Shown here piece by piece: positions 1 through 7,126 of a stretch of DNA of 64,000 bases (its first letter is position 1; each line of letters begins with the position of its first letter). Made by a program: the position numbers and the translations under genes. The stretch is from Acidobacteriota bacterium (GTDB lineage: Bacteria > Acidobacteriota > Terriglobia > Terriglobales > Acidobacteriaceae), in the NCBI GenBank assembly GCA_018268755.1, contig JAFDVW010000006.1:62148-126147 (forward strand), given 5' to 3'. Under the pieces are notes generated by a model that was not told the DNA's origin, made no database searches, and saw only the letters and a list, made by a program, of their open reading frames with translations.

Positions 1-687
1 CTGGCTCAGCGCCACGATCGTGACATGTTCGCCCGTCCGCTTAATCGCAGCCTTGCCAAAAGGAATCAGGTATTCCTCTTTGGGCACCGGACCTTTAACG
101 CCATACAGGCCCTTGTGGTCGATGAAGACCACCGGGTTCTGATCGCGCAGCGCCGTCTTCATCAGCCCCTTTACGTCATAAGGCGTGGAGGGCAGGGCGA
201 CCTTCAATCCGGGAATGTGCATAAAGAAGGAATAGAAGGTATGGGAGTGGTGCGGACCGGTGCTGCGCACCCCGCCGCCGGCGGCGCGTATCACCAATGG
301 GACCTTGAACTTGCCGTCAGAAATGTAATGGATGGTGGAAGCCTGCTGAATGATCTCGCAGATGGCTTCGAGCACGAAATCCAGGAACACGATATCCACC
401 ACGGGATGGCTGCCGGCCAAAGCGGCGCCCACGCCCAACCCGGCCTGCGCGCGCTCGGCAATGGGCGTGTCGCGCACGCGATCGCCGCCGAATTCCGCCC
501 ACAACCCGCGGCTCTGTTGAAAGTTGCCGCCGCGCGGGCCAATGCCCTGCCCGATATAAAAAATGCTCGGGTCGCGCCGCATTTCCTCCTGCAGGGCTTC
601 TACGCCCGCCTCTGCATACGTGATGACCCGCTGAGCATCCTGCGAGATCTCCGGTTCCGCCTGGGACACTGTCTTTGATCCTGCCAT
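1..687 (-). CDS. 2-oxo acid dehydrogenase (pyruvate/acetoin type) E1 component, beta subunit, C-terminus cut by window edge
   Basis: The first 229 codons, read from the ATG at 687, encode a transketolase-like E1 beta subunit. Visible family features are the N-terminal VITYAEAGVEALQEEM, the block GPRGGNFQQSRGLW, the DTPIAERAQAGLGVGAALAG segment with the usual active-site Glu, and the RAAGGGVRSTGPHHSH loop. The protein pairs with E1 alpha (alpha2beta2) to decarboxylate a 2-oxo acid with thiamine diphosphate and pass the acyl group to an E2 lipoyl protein. It starts 18 bp after the E1 alpha stop, so the two are co-transcribed. No stop is reached before base 1. Whether the substrate is pyruvate, acetoin or a branched-chain oxo acid cannot be told. 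Confidence 0.9.
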   Translation of the reverse strand, partial: MAGSKTVSQAEPEISQDAQRVITYAEAGVEALQEEMRRDPSIFYIGQGIGPRGGNFQQSRGLWAEFGGDRVRDTPIAERAQAGLGVGAALAGSHPVVDIVFLDFVLEAICEIIQQASTIHYISDGKFKVPLVIRAAGGGVRSTGPHHSHTFYSFFMHIPGLKVALPSTPYDVKGLMKTALRDQNPVVFIDHKGLYGVKGPVPKEEYLIPFGKAAIKRTGEHVTIVALSQ

Positions 688-705
688 TTTTCTTTTCCGA
701 ATCCC

Positions 706-1674
706 CTAGTTACTAAAAACGTGGTCGAGGGCCGTGCTCACATCCGGCTGCGGACTCTTTAAGGCGTACTCCGCAGCGTCGTTGATCACTTTTTCGACGT
801 CCCGATCCACTTGTGCAAACTCCTCCGCTGTCACCAGGGAGTCCGCCAACGCCTTGTCCCGCAATCTGCGAACCGGATCCAACTCCCTCCACTTCGCAAT
901 CTCTTCCTTGGCGCGATAAGAGGTGCCGGCATCGCCCTCGTGATGCCCGAACCAACGATAGGTCCGGCATTCCAGCAGCGTGGGACCTTCTCCTCGCCGC
1001 GCCCGCGCGACCGCTTCCCCCGCGCGCTCGTAAACTTCCAGAACATTGTTTCCATCCACCTGGTAGCCAGGAATCTTGTAGGCGGCCGCGCGGCTGGCCA
1101 CGTCGGTGTTCTTGGTGGCCTGCTCGAAGGGCATCTCGGTGGCGTAAAGATTGTTTTCGCACACGTAAATGACCGGCAGGTTCCAGGTGGCGGCGAAATT
1201 CAAGCCTTCATGGAAGGCGCCGTTGTTGACCGCGCCGTCCCCGAAAAAGGCGACGGCCACCTGGTCGCTCTTGCGCACCTTCGCGCTCAGAGCGGCGCCG
1301 GTGGCGATCAGGATCCCGGGAGGCACCACGCCATTGGAGCCGAGAAATCCCACTTCCGGCTCATACAGGTGCATCGTGCCGCCGCGTCCCCCGGAGCAGC
1401 CGTCAATCGCACCCATCAATTCCGCCATCGAGCTGCGCGCGGAGATTCCCTTGGCGATGGCGTGCCCATGCCCGCGGTGGGTGCTGGCCACGTAGTCGTC
1501 TTTCCGCAACTGGGCGCAGATCCCGGTGGCGATGGCTTCTTCGCCGATATACACGTGGATAAAACCGGGCATCTTCCCCGAACGGAAGATTTCCCGCGCT
1601 TTCATTTCAAATTCCCGGATTTCCACCATGCCCCGGTACAGCGACAAAACTAGTTCTTTGGAAGGCTTCACCAT
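706..1674 (-). CDS. 2-oxo acid dehydrogenase (pyruvate/acetoin type) E1 component, alpha subunit
   Basis: The 322-aa product has the thiamine diphosphate motif GDG...NN (FFGDGAVNNGAF to ICENN-like VCENN), the GGRGGTMHL loop and the YRWFGHHEGD region typical of PdhA/AcoA. It forms the cytoplasmic E1 heterotetramer with the downstream beta subunit. The frame stays open to 1776, but that TTG is itself the -35 box of a strong candidate promoter, so the ATG at 1674 (MVKPSKE) is preferred; 322 aa also fits AcoA-type subunits. An 18-bp palindrome lies upstream of the promoter and probably binds the neighbouring IclR protein. No E2 or E3 gene is in view. Confidence 0.92.
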   Translation of the reverse strand: MVKPSKELVLSLYRGMVEIREFEMKAREIFRSGKMPGFIHVYIGEEAIATGICAQLRKDDYVASTHRGHGHAIAKGISARSSMAELMGAIDGCSGGRGGTMHLYEPEVGFLGSNGVVPPGILIATGAALSAKVRKSDQVAVAFFGDGAVNNGAFHEGLNFAATWNLPVIYVCENNLYATEMPFEQATKNTDVASRAAAYKIPGYQVDGNNVLEVYERAGEAVARARRGEGPTLLECRTYRWFGHHEGDAGTSYRAKEEIAKWRELDPVRRLRDKALADSLVTAEEFAQVDRDVEKVINDAAEYALKSPQPDVSTALDHVFSN

Positions 1675-1747
1675 GGGTCCCTGACTTACAGACTTTGAAC
1701 GGCAAGCAGTGGTCTCGATGTCATGAAATCTTACCCGCCGACTCACT

Positions 1748-1776
1748 TTTTTAGAGGCTGGGGTACGCAGTGTCAA
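1748..1776 (-). promoter_or_regulatory. Sigma70-type promoter for the E1 alpha/beta operon
   Basis: On the minus strand TTGACA (1776-1771) is followed after exactly 17 bp by TAAAAA (1753-1748), which predicts transcription starting near 1741. The E1 alpha ATG is at 1674. The 18-bp palindrome at 1780-1797 ends 3 bp upstream of the -35 box, the usual place for an activator. Confidence 0.6.
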
Positions 1777-1779
1777 TCG

Positions 1780-1797
1780 ATTTCAACCTATTGAACA
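1780..1797. promoter_or_regulatory. Candidate IclR operator, copy 1 (E1 alpha/IclR spacer)
   Basis: Read on the minus strand this is TGTTCAATAGGTTGAAAT, a slightly degenerate copy of the TGTTC-N8-GAACA palindrome found in three more spacers of this region (9307, 15042, 15992). It is next to the E1 alpha promoter and near the IclR gene. Confidence 0.45.
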
Positions 1798-2058
1798 GAC
1801 ACTGCTTGTCCGAGATTTTGTAGTTAAATGGCGGACGCGGGGTGGGTTTAAAGGTTGACGGGGTAAAATCCGGTATGATAAAAACTGCTCGCCTAGCTGG
1901 AACCGGTTAATGTGGGGGATCATTTCCTCATTCCGCTTCCGCTTGGTACACGGGCCCAGGGGATTTAGCGCCGCCCGCTGTGGATCCGCACGAAGCTCGC
2001 TCCATGACCATTGAGCGGGCCAACGAGGAATAGACCGACGAAGGTCAGGGCGAACCGC
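1798..2058. other. Intergenic region upstream of the IclR gene
   Basis: No gene is seen here. It contains a TTGACG at 1855 and a TATGAT at 1874, but they are only 13 bp apart, so they do not form one standard promoter. It presumably holds the promoter and 5' leader of the IclR gene. Confidence 0.4.
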
Positions 2059-2868
2059 ATGGGCAAACAAGATACGGGTACTTTGACGACCGGGGAACTT
2101 CTCGAGGGCCAGGATTTTCGATTACCCGCCGTGGATCGGGCCATGAGTTTATTTGAATTGCTGGCCCGTTCGCAGAATGGCATGACACTCTCCGAGTTGA
2201 GCCGCAAGCTCAACATCCCCAAGAGTACGACCCACTATCTTATCTACACCCTGGTTTCCCGCGGTTACGTACAGCGTGGGCGGGATGGACGCCACTACCT
2301 GCTCGGCCTGCGTCTGGCCGATGTCGCCAGCGCCAGCCCGGCTGAACTCCACTTGCGCACTCTGGCCATGCCCTATCTGCGGCAATTGGGCGCGCGCGTG
2401 AACCTGACGGCCACCGTCACCGTGCTGCGCGGAGCCGAAGCCGTCATTATCGCCAAAGTGGATTCCTTTCAGGACGCGGGCGGCGGAGCCTGGATCGGCC
2501 GCCACATTGACCTGCACTGTACGGCGCAAGGCAAAGCCCTCATCTCCGCCATGTCGGAGGCGGAATTGGACAAACTCTTCGGCGGCCGTGAACTGGCGCG
2601 CTTCACCGCCAAAACCATCTCTTCCTTGACCGCCCTCAAGACCCATCTTGCCCAGGTCCGGGAAAACGGCTTCGCTTCCAATGATGAGGAGCAGGTCGCC
2701 GGAGTTCGCGCCGTGGCCGCCCCGGTCGTGGATGGGGAGGGAGTTGTAATCGCGGCGGTTTCCGTGCGTGGTTCCACCCAACAGATTCCCACTACCCGCT
2801 TCCCCCAGCTGGGACGCGACCTCATGGCAGTCTCGCAGGACATCTCCCAGCAGCTCTGCGGCGGCTAG
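2059..2868 (+). CDS. IclR family transcriptional regulator
   Basis: The 269-aa protein has an N-terminal winged helix (about residues 20-85; MTLSELSRKLNIPKSTTHYL is the helix-turn-helix) and a C-terminal effector-binding IclR domain (about 100-265) with HCTAQGKALIS and GFASNDEEQVAGVRAVAAPV. Members bind palindromes as dimers or tetramers and respond to small aromatic or sugar-derived acids. A TTG start at 2011 is possible, but the ATG at 2059, preceded by AAGG and AGGG, gives the usual length. It is convergent with the sugar ABC permease (6 bp between stops). It is the only regulator in the first 19 kb and the likely controller of the TGTTC-N8-GAACA sites. Confidence 0.93.
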   Translation: MGKQDTGTLTTGELLEGQDFRLPAVDRAMSLFELLARSQNGMTLSELSRKLNIPKSTTHYLIYTLVSRGYVQRGRDGRHYLLGLRLADVASASPAELHLRTLAMPYLRQLGARVNLTATVTVLRGAEAVIIAKVDSFQDAGGGAWIGRHIDLHCTAQGKALISAMSEAELDKLFGGRELARFTAKTISSLTALKTHLAQVRENGFASNDEEQVAGVRAVAAPVVDGEGVVIAAVSVRGSTQQIPTTRFPQLGRDLMAVSQDISQQLCGG

Positions 2869-2874
2869 CCCGCT

Positions 2875-3882
2875 TCATGCCGCTTGTGAGCGTTCGTGCA
2901 TCGCTAGTTTCTTGCGATGCCGCTCCTGCTGTTCCTGGGTCACCTGGTCCAGCCCGACCGCCACGATCAGGGCAATGCCCTTCACTACCTGCGCATAGTG
3001 CGGATCGACCCCGACCGAGATCAGCCCGCTGTTGATCACACCGAGCAACACCACGGCCAGCAGGACCCCGGCCACCGTCCCTTCTCCTCCGGTGAAAGCG
3101 ACCCCTCCTAAAATCACCGCGGCAATGACATCCAGCTCGAAGCCCACGCCGAAGGTGGGCGCGGCCGTGCCAAAGCGGCTGGCGGCGAGGACGGCGCACA
3201 ACCCGATCAGCGCTCCATTCAAAGTGAAGATGGCGAGCACCATGCGCTTGCCATCAATGCCGGCGGCCTGCGCCGCCTGAGGATTTCCCCCATAGGCGAA
3301 GAGATGTCTTCCCTGCCGCGTGGAATGCATCACTACATGCGCCAGCACGGCGAGAATCAGCAGCATCCAGACCGGCATGGGAACATCCAGCCAGCGGGCG
3401 CGGCCAAAGACAGAAAAGGATTCCGGCACGCCGCGGACCCCGAAGCCGTTGGTCAGGCGCAGCGCGAGTCCGCGAAAAATCGTCAGCGTGCCCAGCGTAA
3501 TAATGATGGGCGAAATGCGGATGCGCCACACCATGAGTGCATCGGCCAGCCCGAGAAGCGCTCCCAAAGCGACCCCGGCGATCCAGGCCAGCGGCGAAGG
3601 CACTACCTTGGCCAGCATGGCGGCCGCGACGGCACATAGCGCATATTGCGAGCCGATGGAAAGATCGATATTGCCGCTGATGATCAGGCACGCCATTCCC
3701 AGGCTGGCGATGCCCACGAATGAGACCTGCAGCGCCACCACCAGCAGGTTGTCCACGCTGAGAAACTGCGGACTGACCAGCGAGACCAGCAGCAATACCA
3801 GAATGACCGTGGCCAGCAGTCCCAGATTGCGGCCGCCGGCCAAAGTTTTCCAGGCGATGGAAAGCGAAGCAGCAGGCTTCAC
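2875..3882 (-). CDS. Sugar ABC transporter permease (RbsC-like)
   Basis: The 335-aa polytopic membrane protein of the RbsC/XylH/AraH type has many hydrophobic segments, the loop SVDNLLVVALQVSFVGIASLGMACLIISG and the GGVAFTGGEGTVAGVLLAVVLLGVINSGL segment typical of monosaccharide permeases. The GTG start at 3882 overlaps the TGA of the upstream ATPase gene (GTGA) and has GGGAG 7 bp before it, so translation is coupled. A start further upstream at 3918 is less likely. It forms the transmembrane channel with the ATPase and the binding protein encoded upstream. The transported sugar cannot be deduced. Confidence 0.93.
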   Translation of the reverse strand: MKPAASLSIAWKTLAGGRNLGLLATVILVLLLVSLVSPQFLSVDNLLVVALQVSFVGIASLGMACLIISGNIDLSIGSQYALCAVAAAMLAKVVPSPLAWIAGVALGALLGLADALMVWRIRISPIIITLGTLTIFRGLALRLTNGFGVRGVPESFSVFGRARWLDVPMPVWMLLILAVLAHVVMHSTRQGRHLFAYGGNPQAAQAAGIDGKRMVLAIFTLNGALIGLCAVLAASRFGTAAPTFGVGFELDVIAAVILGGVAFTGGEGTVAGVLLAVVLLGVINSGLISVGVDPHYAQVVKGIALIVAVGLDQVTQEQQERHRKKLAMHERSQAA

Positions 3883-4667
3883 GCAGACTCCCTTCCAAAA
3901 GACATTCCGGTCATGCATGCCACCACCTGTTCGCGTGAAGTCTGGGCCAGCGGCGCATCCAGGGTGACGCTGCCCAGGCGCATGGCCACCACGCGGTGGG
4001 CCACGCTGAAAACGTCGTCCAGATTATGGCTGATCACGATGACTGCCACCCCCTGCGCGGCCACCCGCTGGATAAGGTCCAGCGTGGCGTGGGTCTGGCG
4101 GATGCCCAGGGCCGCGGTGGGCTCATCAAACTGAATCAGACGATGGGCGTTCACGGTGGCGCGGGCAATAGCGATGGCCTGGCGCTGGCCTCCCGAGAAG
4201 CGGCGTACCGGGGTAATCATGTCTTCCATCGTGCTACCCAGTTCGGAGAGGCGCCGCCGGGCTTCTGCAATGGATTTCTGGGTATCCACGAACTTGAGCG
4301 GGCCAATGCGCAAACGAATGGGCTCCTGCCCCAGCATGACGTTGGCGGCCGCACCCAGATTGTCGCAGAGCGACAAGTTCTGATAGACCGTCTCGATGCC
4401 GAACTGCCGGGCTCGCGCCGGTGTGAGGTGCATCACCTCGGTATCGCCCAGCCAGATGCTGCCTTCATCCGGGTGATGGAGGCCGCTGAAGATTTTCACC
4501 AGCGTGCTCTTGCCGGCGCCGTTATCGCCGACCAGAGCCACAATCTCGCCCGCCTGGAAGTCGAGCGAGACCTGGTTCACCGCGCGCACTCCGCCGAAGT
4601 ATTTGGTGATGCCCGCGCAACGGACCAGGGCCTGGCCGGCCTTGCGATCGTCTGTCATCGCCACCAC
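3879..4667 (-). CDS. Sugar ABC transporter ATP-binding protein (single-domain, FrcA/XylG-like)
   Basis: The 262-aa protein has one nucleotide-binding domain: Walker A GDNGAGKST (47-55), Q-loop Q96, signature SGGQ (158-161), Walker B LIQFDEP (177-183) and switch His214. RbsA and XylG usually have two such domains in about 500 aa; this is the short type that works as a homodimer. The GTG start at 4667 has AAAGGA 6 bp upstream, better placed than for the ATG at 4658. It sits 23 bp after the binding-protein gene and overlaps the permease gene by 4 bp. Confidence 0.93.
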   Translation of the reverse strand: MVAMTDDRKAGQALVRCAGITKYFGGVRAVNQVSLDFQAGEIVALVGDNGAGKSTLVKIFSGLHHPDEGSIWLGDTEVMHLTPARARQFGIETVYQNLSLCDNLGAAANVMLGQEPIRLRIGPLKFVDTQKSIAEARRRLSELGSTMEDMITPVRRFSGGQRQAIAIARATVNAHRLIQFDEPTAALGIRQTHATLDLIQRVAAQGVAVIVISHNLDDVFSVAHRVVAMRLGSVTLDAPLAQTSREQVVACMTGMSFGRESA

Positions 4668-4690
4668 TCTGTGTCCTTTCCTGAAAACCG

Positions 4691-5734
4691 CTAAAGCGAA
4701 GGCGTCTGCAATGGCACATCGCTATAGCGCATGACCGCAGGGTCACTGTAGAAGTGCGCGAACTCCGGCGACTGCGCGTTGCGGGAAATTCGCTCGAACT
4801 CCGCCACGTTATCTCTCGTCACCAGTTCGCTGCCCATGATGCGAGTGGGGAATATCTTTTCTCCCCGCAGGCAGCGGGCCAGATCGCGAATGGCCTGGGT
4901 GGCGCTGAAAGAAAAGAAAAAGAAGGCGCAGCATTGATAGATGCCGCCTTCGGAAACTTTTTCCATGCCCAGGCGCGTGCCGTCGGCGCTGCCCACAAAG
5001 AATTTGTTGGGATCGCGCTTGCCGGCTTCGCGCGCCGCCGTGTAGGCGCCCACGCCCGGATCGTCGCCGAAAGCCAGCAACACCGAGATGTTGGGATGGG
5101 CCTGCAGCAAGTTGGCCGCGGCCGAGGCTCCGCGGTCCGGCGTATTGGCTTCCACCTCGCCCGCAAACACGGCCCCCGGACAGTTCTTCTGCACACCGTC
5201 TTTGATCCCATTGCTGCGCACGATGAGCTGCGGATCCGTCAGATTGGTCAACAGGCCGACCTCGGCTTTGCCGCCCTGGTTTTTGTGGATCCACTCCGCC
5301 GCGAAGCTTCCCACCTTGTAGCCGGCGCTGTACTGATCGAGCACTATGTTCTGGGAGCAGCCTGTAATCGGCGAGGCGCTATGGTTGAACAGGCATACTC
5401 CTTTCCGATGGGCCTCGGCGACAATGCGCTCCATTCCTTCCGGCAGCACAAACATGAACACTCCGCCGAAGCCCTGCGCGATGAACATTTCAATGTCCAT
5501 GGACTGCTTCACGAAATCGCCGCCCGCATCCATCAACACCAGCTGCAGGCCGATTTCGGGGCGCTCGGCCTCGCGCTTCATGTCGGCATAAAATTCATTG
5601 AGGATTTCCGCTTCATAGGGAATGGAGACGCCGATGCGGCGATGCACCGGCAGGCGATTGCATGCGGTCGCGCCCAGCAAGGCTGCTCCCCCGCAAGCCG
5701 CGGCCAGATCCACAAGAAATTTTCGCCGGTGCAG
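4691..5734 (-). CDS. Sugar ABC transporter substrate-binding protein, probable Tat-exported lipoprotein
   Basis: This is a periplasmic-binding protein of the RbsB type (two Rossmann lobes: RIGVSIPYEAEILNEFYADMKRE, MDAGGDFVKQ, then FGDDPGVGAYTAAREAGKRD). A GTG at 5713 begins inside an apparent signal peptide. Reading upstream in frame gives RRKFLVDLAAACGG followed by LLGATAC, a twin-arginine signal with a lipobox-like cysteine. No ATG, GTG or TTG lies between this and the in-frame stop, so a CTG at 5734 or 5749 is proposed as start; the coordinate given uses 5734. A sequencing error is the alternative. It is followed after 23 bp by the ATPase gene. Confidence 0.85.
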   Translation of the reverse strand: MHRRKFLVDLAAACGGAALLGATACNRLPVHRRIGVSIPYEAEILNEFYADMKREAERPEIGLQLVLMDAGGDFVKQSMDIEMFIAQGFGGVFMFVLPEGMERIVAEAHRKGVCLFNHSASPITGCSQNIVLDQYSAGYKVGSFAAEWIHKNQGGKAEVGLLTNLTDPQLIVRSNGIKDGVQKNCPGAVFAGEVEANTPDRGASAAANLLQAHPNISVLLAFGDDPGVGAYTAAREAGKRDPNKFFVGSADGTRLGMEKVSEGGIYQCCAFFFFSFSATQAIRDLARCLRGEKIFPTRIMGSELVTRDNVAEFERISRNAQSPEFAHFYSDPAVMRYSDVPLQTPSL

Positions 5735-5804
5735 CCGTGGTGAGAGCAGAAGGTCCCCCGAGTGGTCTTAGAGCAATACTTCTTCCCGCGCCAGCCTACC
5801 TTTT

Positions 5805-7103
5805 CTAAAAGGACGGCGCGGCAGAGTCAACGCCGTTCAATACCTTGAACTCTCGTTCTTCTTCCCGGGCGTGGGCCTGAAGGTCGCGCGGCAAATAGCG
5901 CAGCATGGTCAGCACCATCACCAACAAGGCAAGAAACAATAATAAGGACATGGCGGAGAGCGCATACCCAATGCCCCAGGACGCTTTTTTCATCCCGATG
6001 AAGAGAATCCCCAGGCTACCCGCCAATGTGCCCGCCAGATTGTAAGTGCCGTAAGCCATGGCCCAGCGATTCGGTCGCACCACCGAACAGAAAAGCGGCA
6101 TGGAGTTGCCTTCCAGCATGCCGCGGGCCACAGAGTAGATGAGCAGGTTGCCGGCTACGGCAGAGGCCGTGGGCAGGAATCCCATGGCCAACATGGTGGG
6201 CCCCATGACGGCGAAGCCCAGGACCTGCACCGCCATGCGTCCTCGGACGTCGCGCTTGCTCCACCAGTCCGCCAGCACGCCGCCGCCTATGCTGCCCAGT
6301 AAAGCTGGCAGCGCGGCAAACAGGCTGATGACCGATCCCGCGGCGGTGAGGGTCAGGTGAAACCGCTCATAGAGATATGTGGGCAACCAGGAATGCGCCG
6401 GCCAACTGGTGAGCGACAGAGCAAAGGCCAGAAACATCAGCGCCAGCGCGGTGCGCACACGCAGAATGCCCGCCAGCTTTTGGAAGAACGGCTCTCCCTC
6501 TTCCACGGCCGTCTCGTGGCCGGCCATGGCCGGCTGTTCCCGCAGCACTACTGCTGTGAGCACCGCCGCCAGCACGCCCACGCCTCCCAGCACAAAAAAT
6601 CCGGCGTGCCAGGTGTAGTGGTCGCTCATGAATCCGCCAAACCATGCGCCCAGCCCCGCGCCGGCGGGAAGTCCCGTAAGCACCAGGGCATTGGCGGAAG
6701 AGCGGGTTGCACTGCTATGAAAGCTGGCTACGTAAGCCAGCGCGGGAGGAAGAAACAAGGCCTCTGACAATCCCAGCAGCACGCGCAGGCTGAGAAGCTG
6801 CGCTCCGGTGCGCGCCAACCCGGTAGCGAAAGTGACCACGCTGAAGATAATCAGGCTGCCCAGAATCACCTTGCGCCGCGACAGCCGGTCGCCCAGATAT
6901 CCGCCCAGAGGAGAACAGAGGGCATAGGCCCACAGAAACGTCGACCCCACCAGCGACAGCAGGATGTCGGACAGGCCCATCTCCCGCTTCAGTACGGGAA
7001 GCACCGTGAAGATGGTCATGCGGTCGGTATAGTTCAGGCAGGCGATCAACCAAATGACGGCAACCACGATCCACTTGTAGATTCCCGGGTCCCTGGGGTT
7101 CAA
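5805..7103 (-). CDS. MFS transporter (anion:cation symporter-like)
   Basis: The 432-aa protein has about 12 membrane segments and the MFS loop signature GGYLGDRLSRRKVILG between helices 2 and 3. The N-terminus (VVAVIWLIACLNYTDRMTIFTVLPVLKREM) resembles transporters of sugar acids and other organic anions. The start is TTG, with AGGAG 6 bp upstream. It lies 23 bp after the PQQ dehydrogenase gene and about 70 bp before the ABC binding protein gene, so all five genes can be one transcript. Uptake of an aldonic acid made in the periplasm by the dehydrogenase is a reasonable inference but not shown. Confidence 0.9.
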   Translation of the reverse strand: MNPRDPGIYKWIVVAVIWLIACLNYTDRMTIFTVLPVLKREMGLSDILLSLVGSTFLWAYALCSPLGGYLGDRLSRRKVILGSLIIFSVVTFATGLARTGAQLLSLRVLLGLSEALFLPPALAYVASFHSSATRSSANALVLTGLPAGAGLGAWFGGFMSDHYTWHAGFFVLGGVGVLAAVLTAVVLREQPAMAGHETAVEEGEPFFQKLAGILRVRTALALMFLAFALSLTSWPAHSWLPTYLYERFHLTLTAAGSVISLFAALPALLGSIGGGVLADWWSKRDVRGRMAVQVLGFAVMGPTMLAMGFLPTASAVAGNLLIYSVARGMLEGNSMPLFCSVVRPNRWAMAYGTYNLAGTLAGSLGILFIGMKKASWGIGYALSAMSLLLFLALLVMVLTMLRYLPRDLQAHAREEEREFKVLNGVDSAAPSF

Positions 7104-7126
7104 AACTGGCTCCTGACCGATCGTTC

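Noticed and set aside
1855-1879. TTGACG ... TATGAT as promoter of the IclR gene
   Set aside because: The spacing is only 13 bp; a functional promoter would need about 17.
1783-2070. Possible small gene on the minus strand between E1 alpha and IclR
   Set aside because: It runs across the operator region, has no ribosome site and no recognisable protein features.
3879-4667. Unusual Walker B (LIQFDEP) and D-loop (AALG) in the sugar ABC ATPase
   Set aside because: The DEPTAALG pattern is normal for FrcA-type single-domain sugar ATPases; the catalytic Glu is present, so it is not a dead enzyme.
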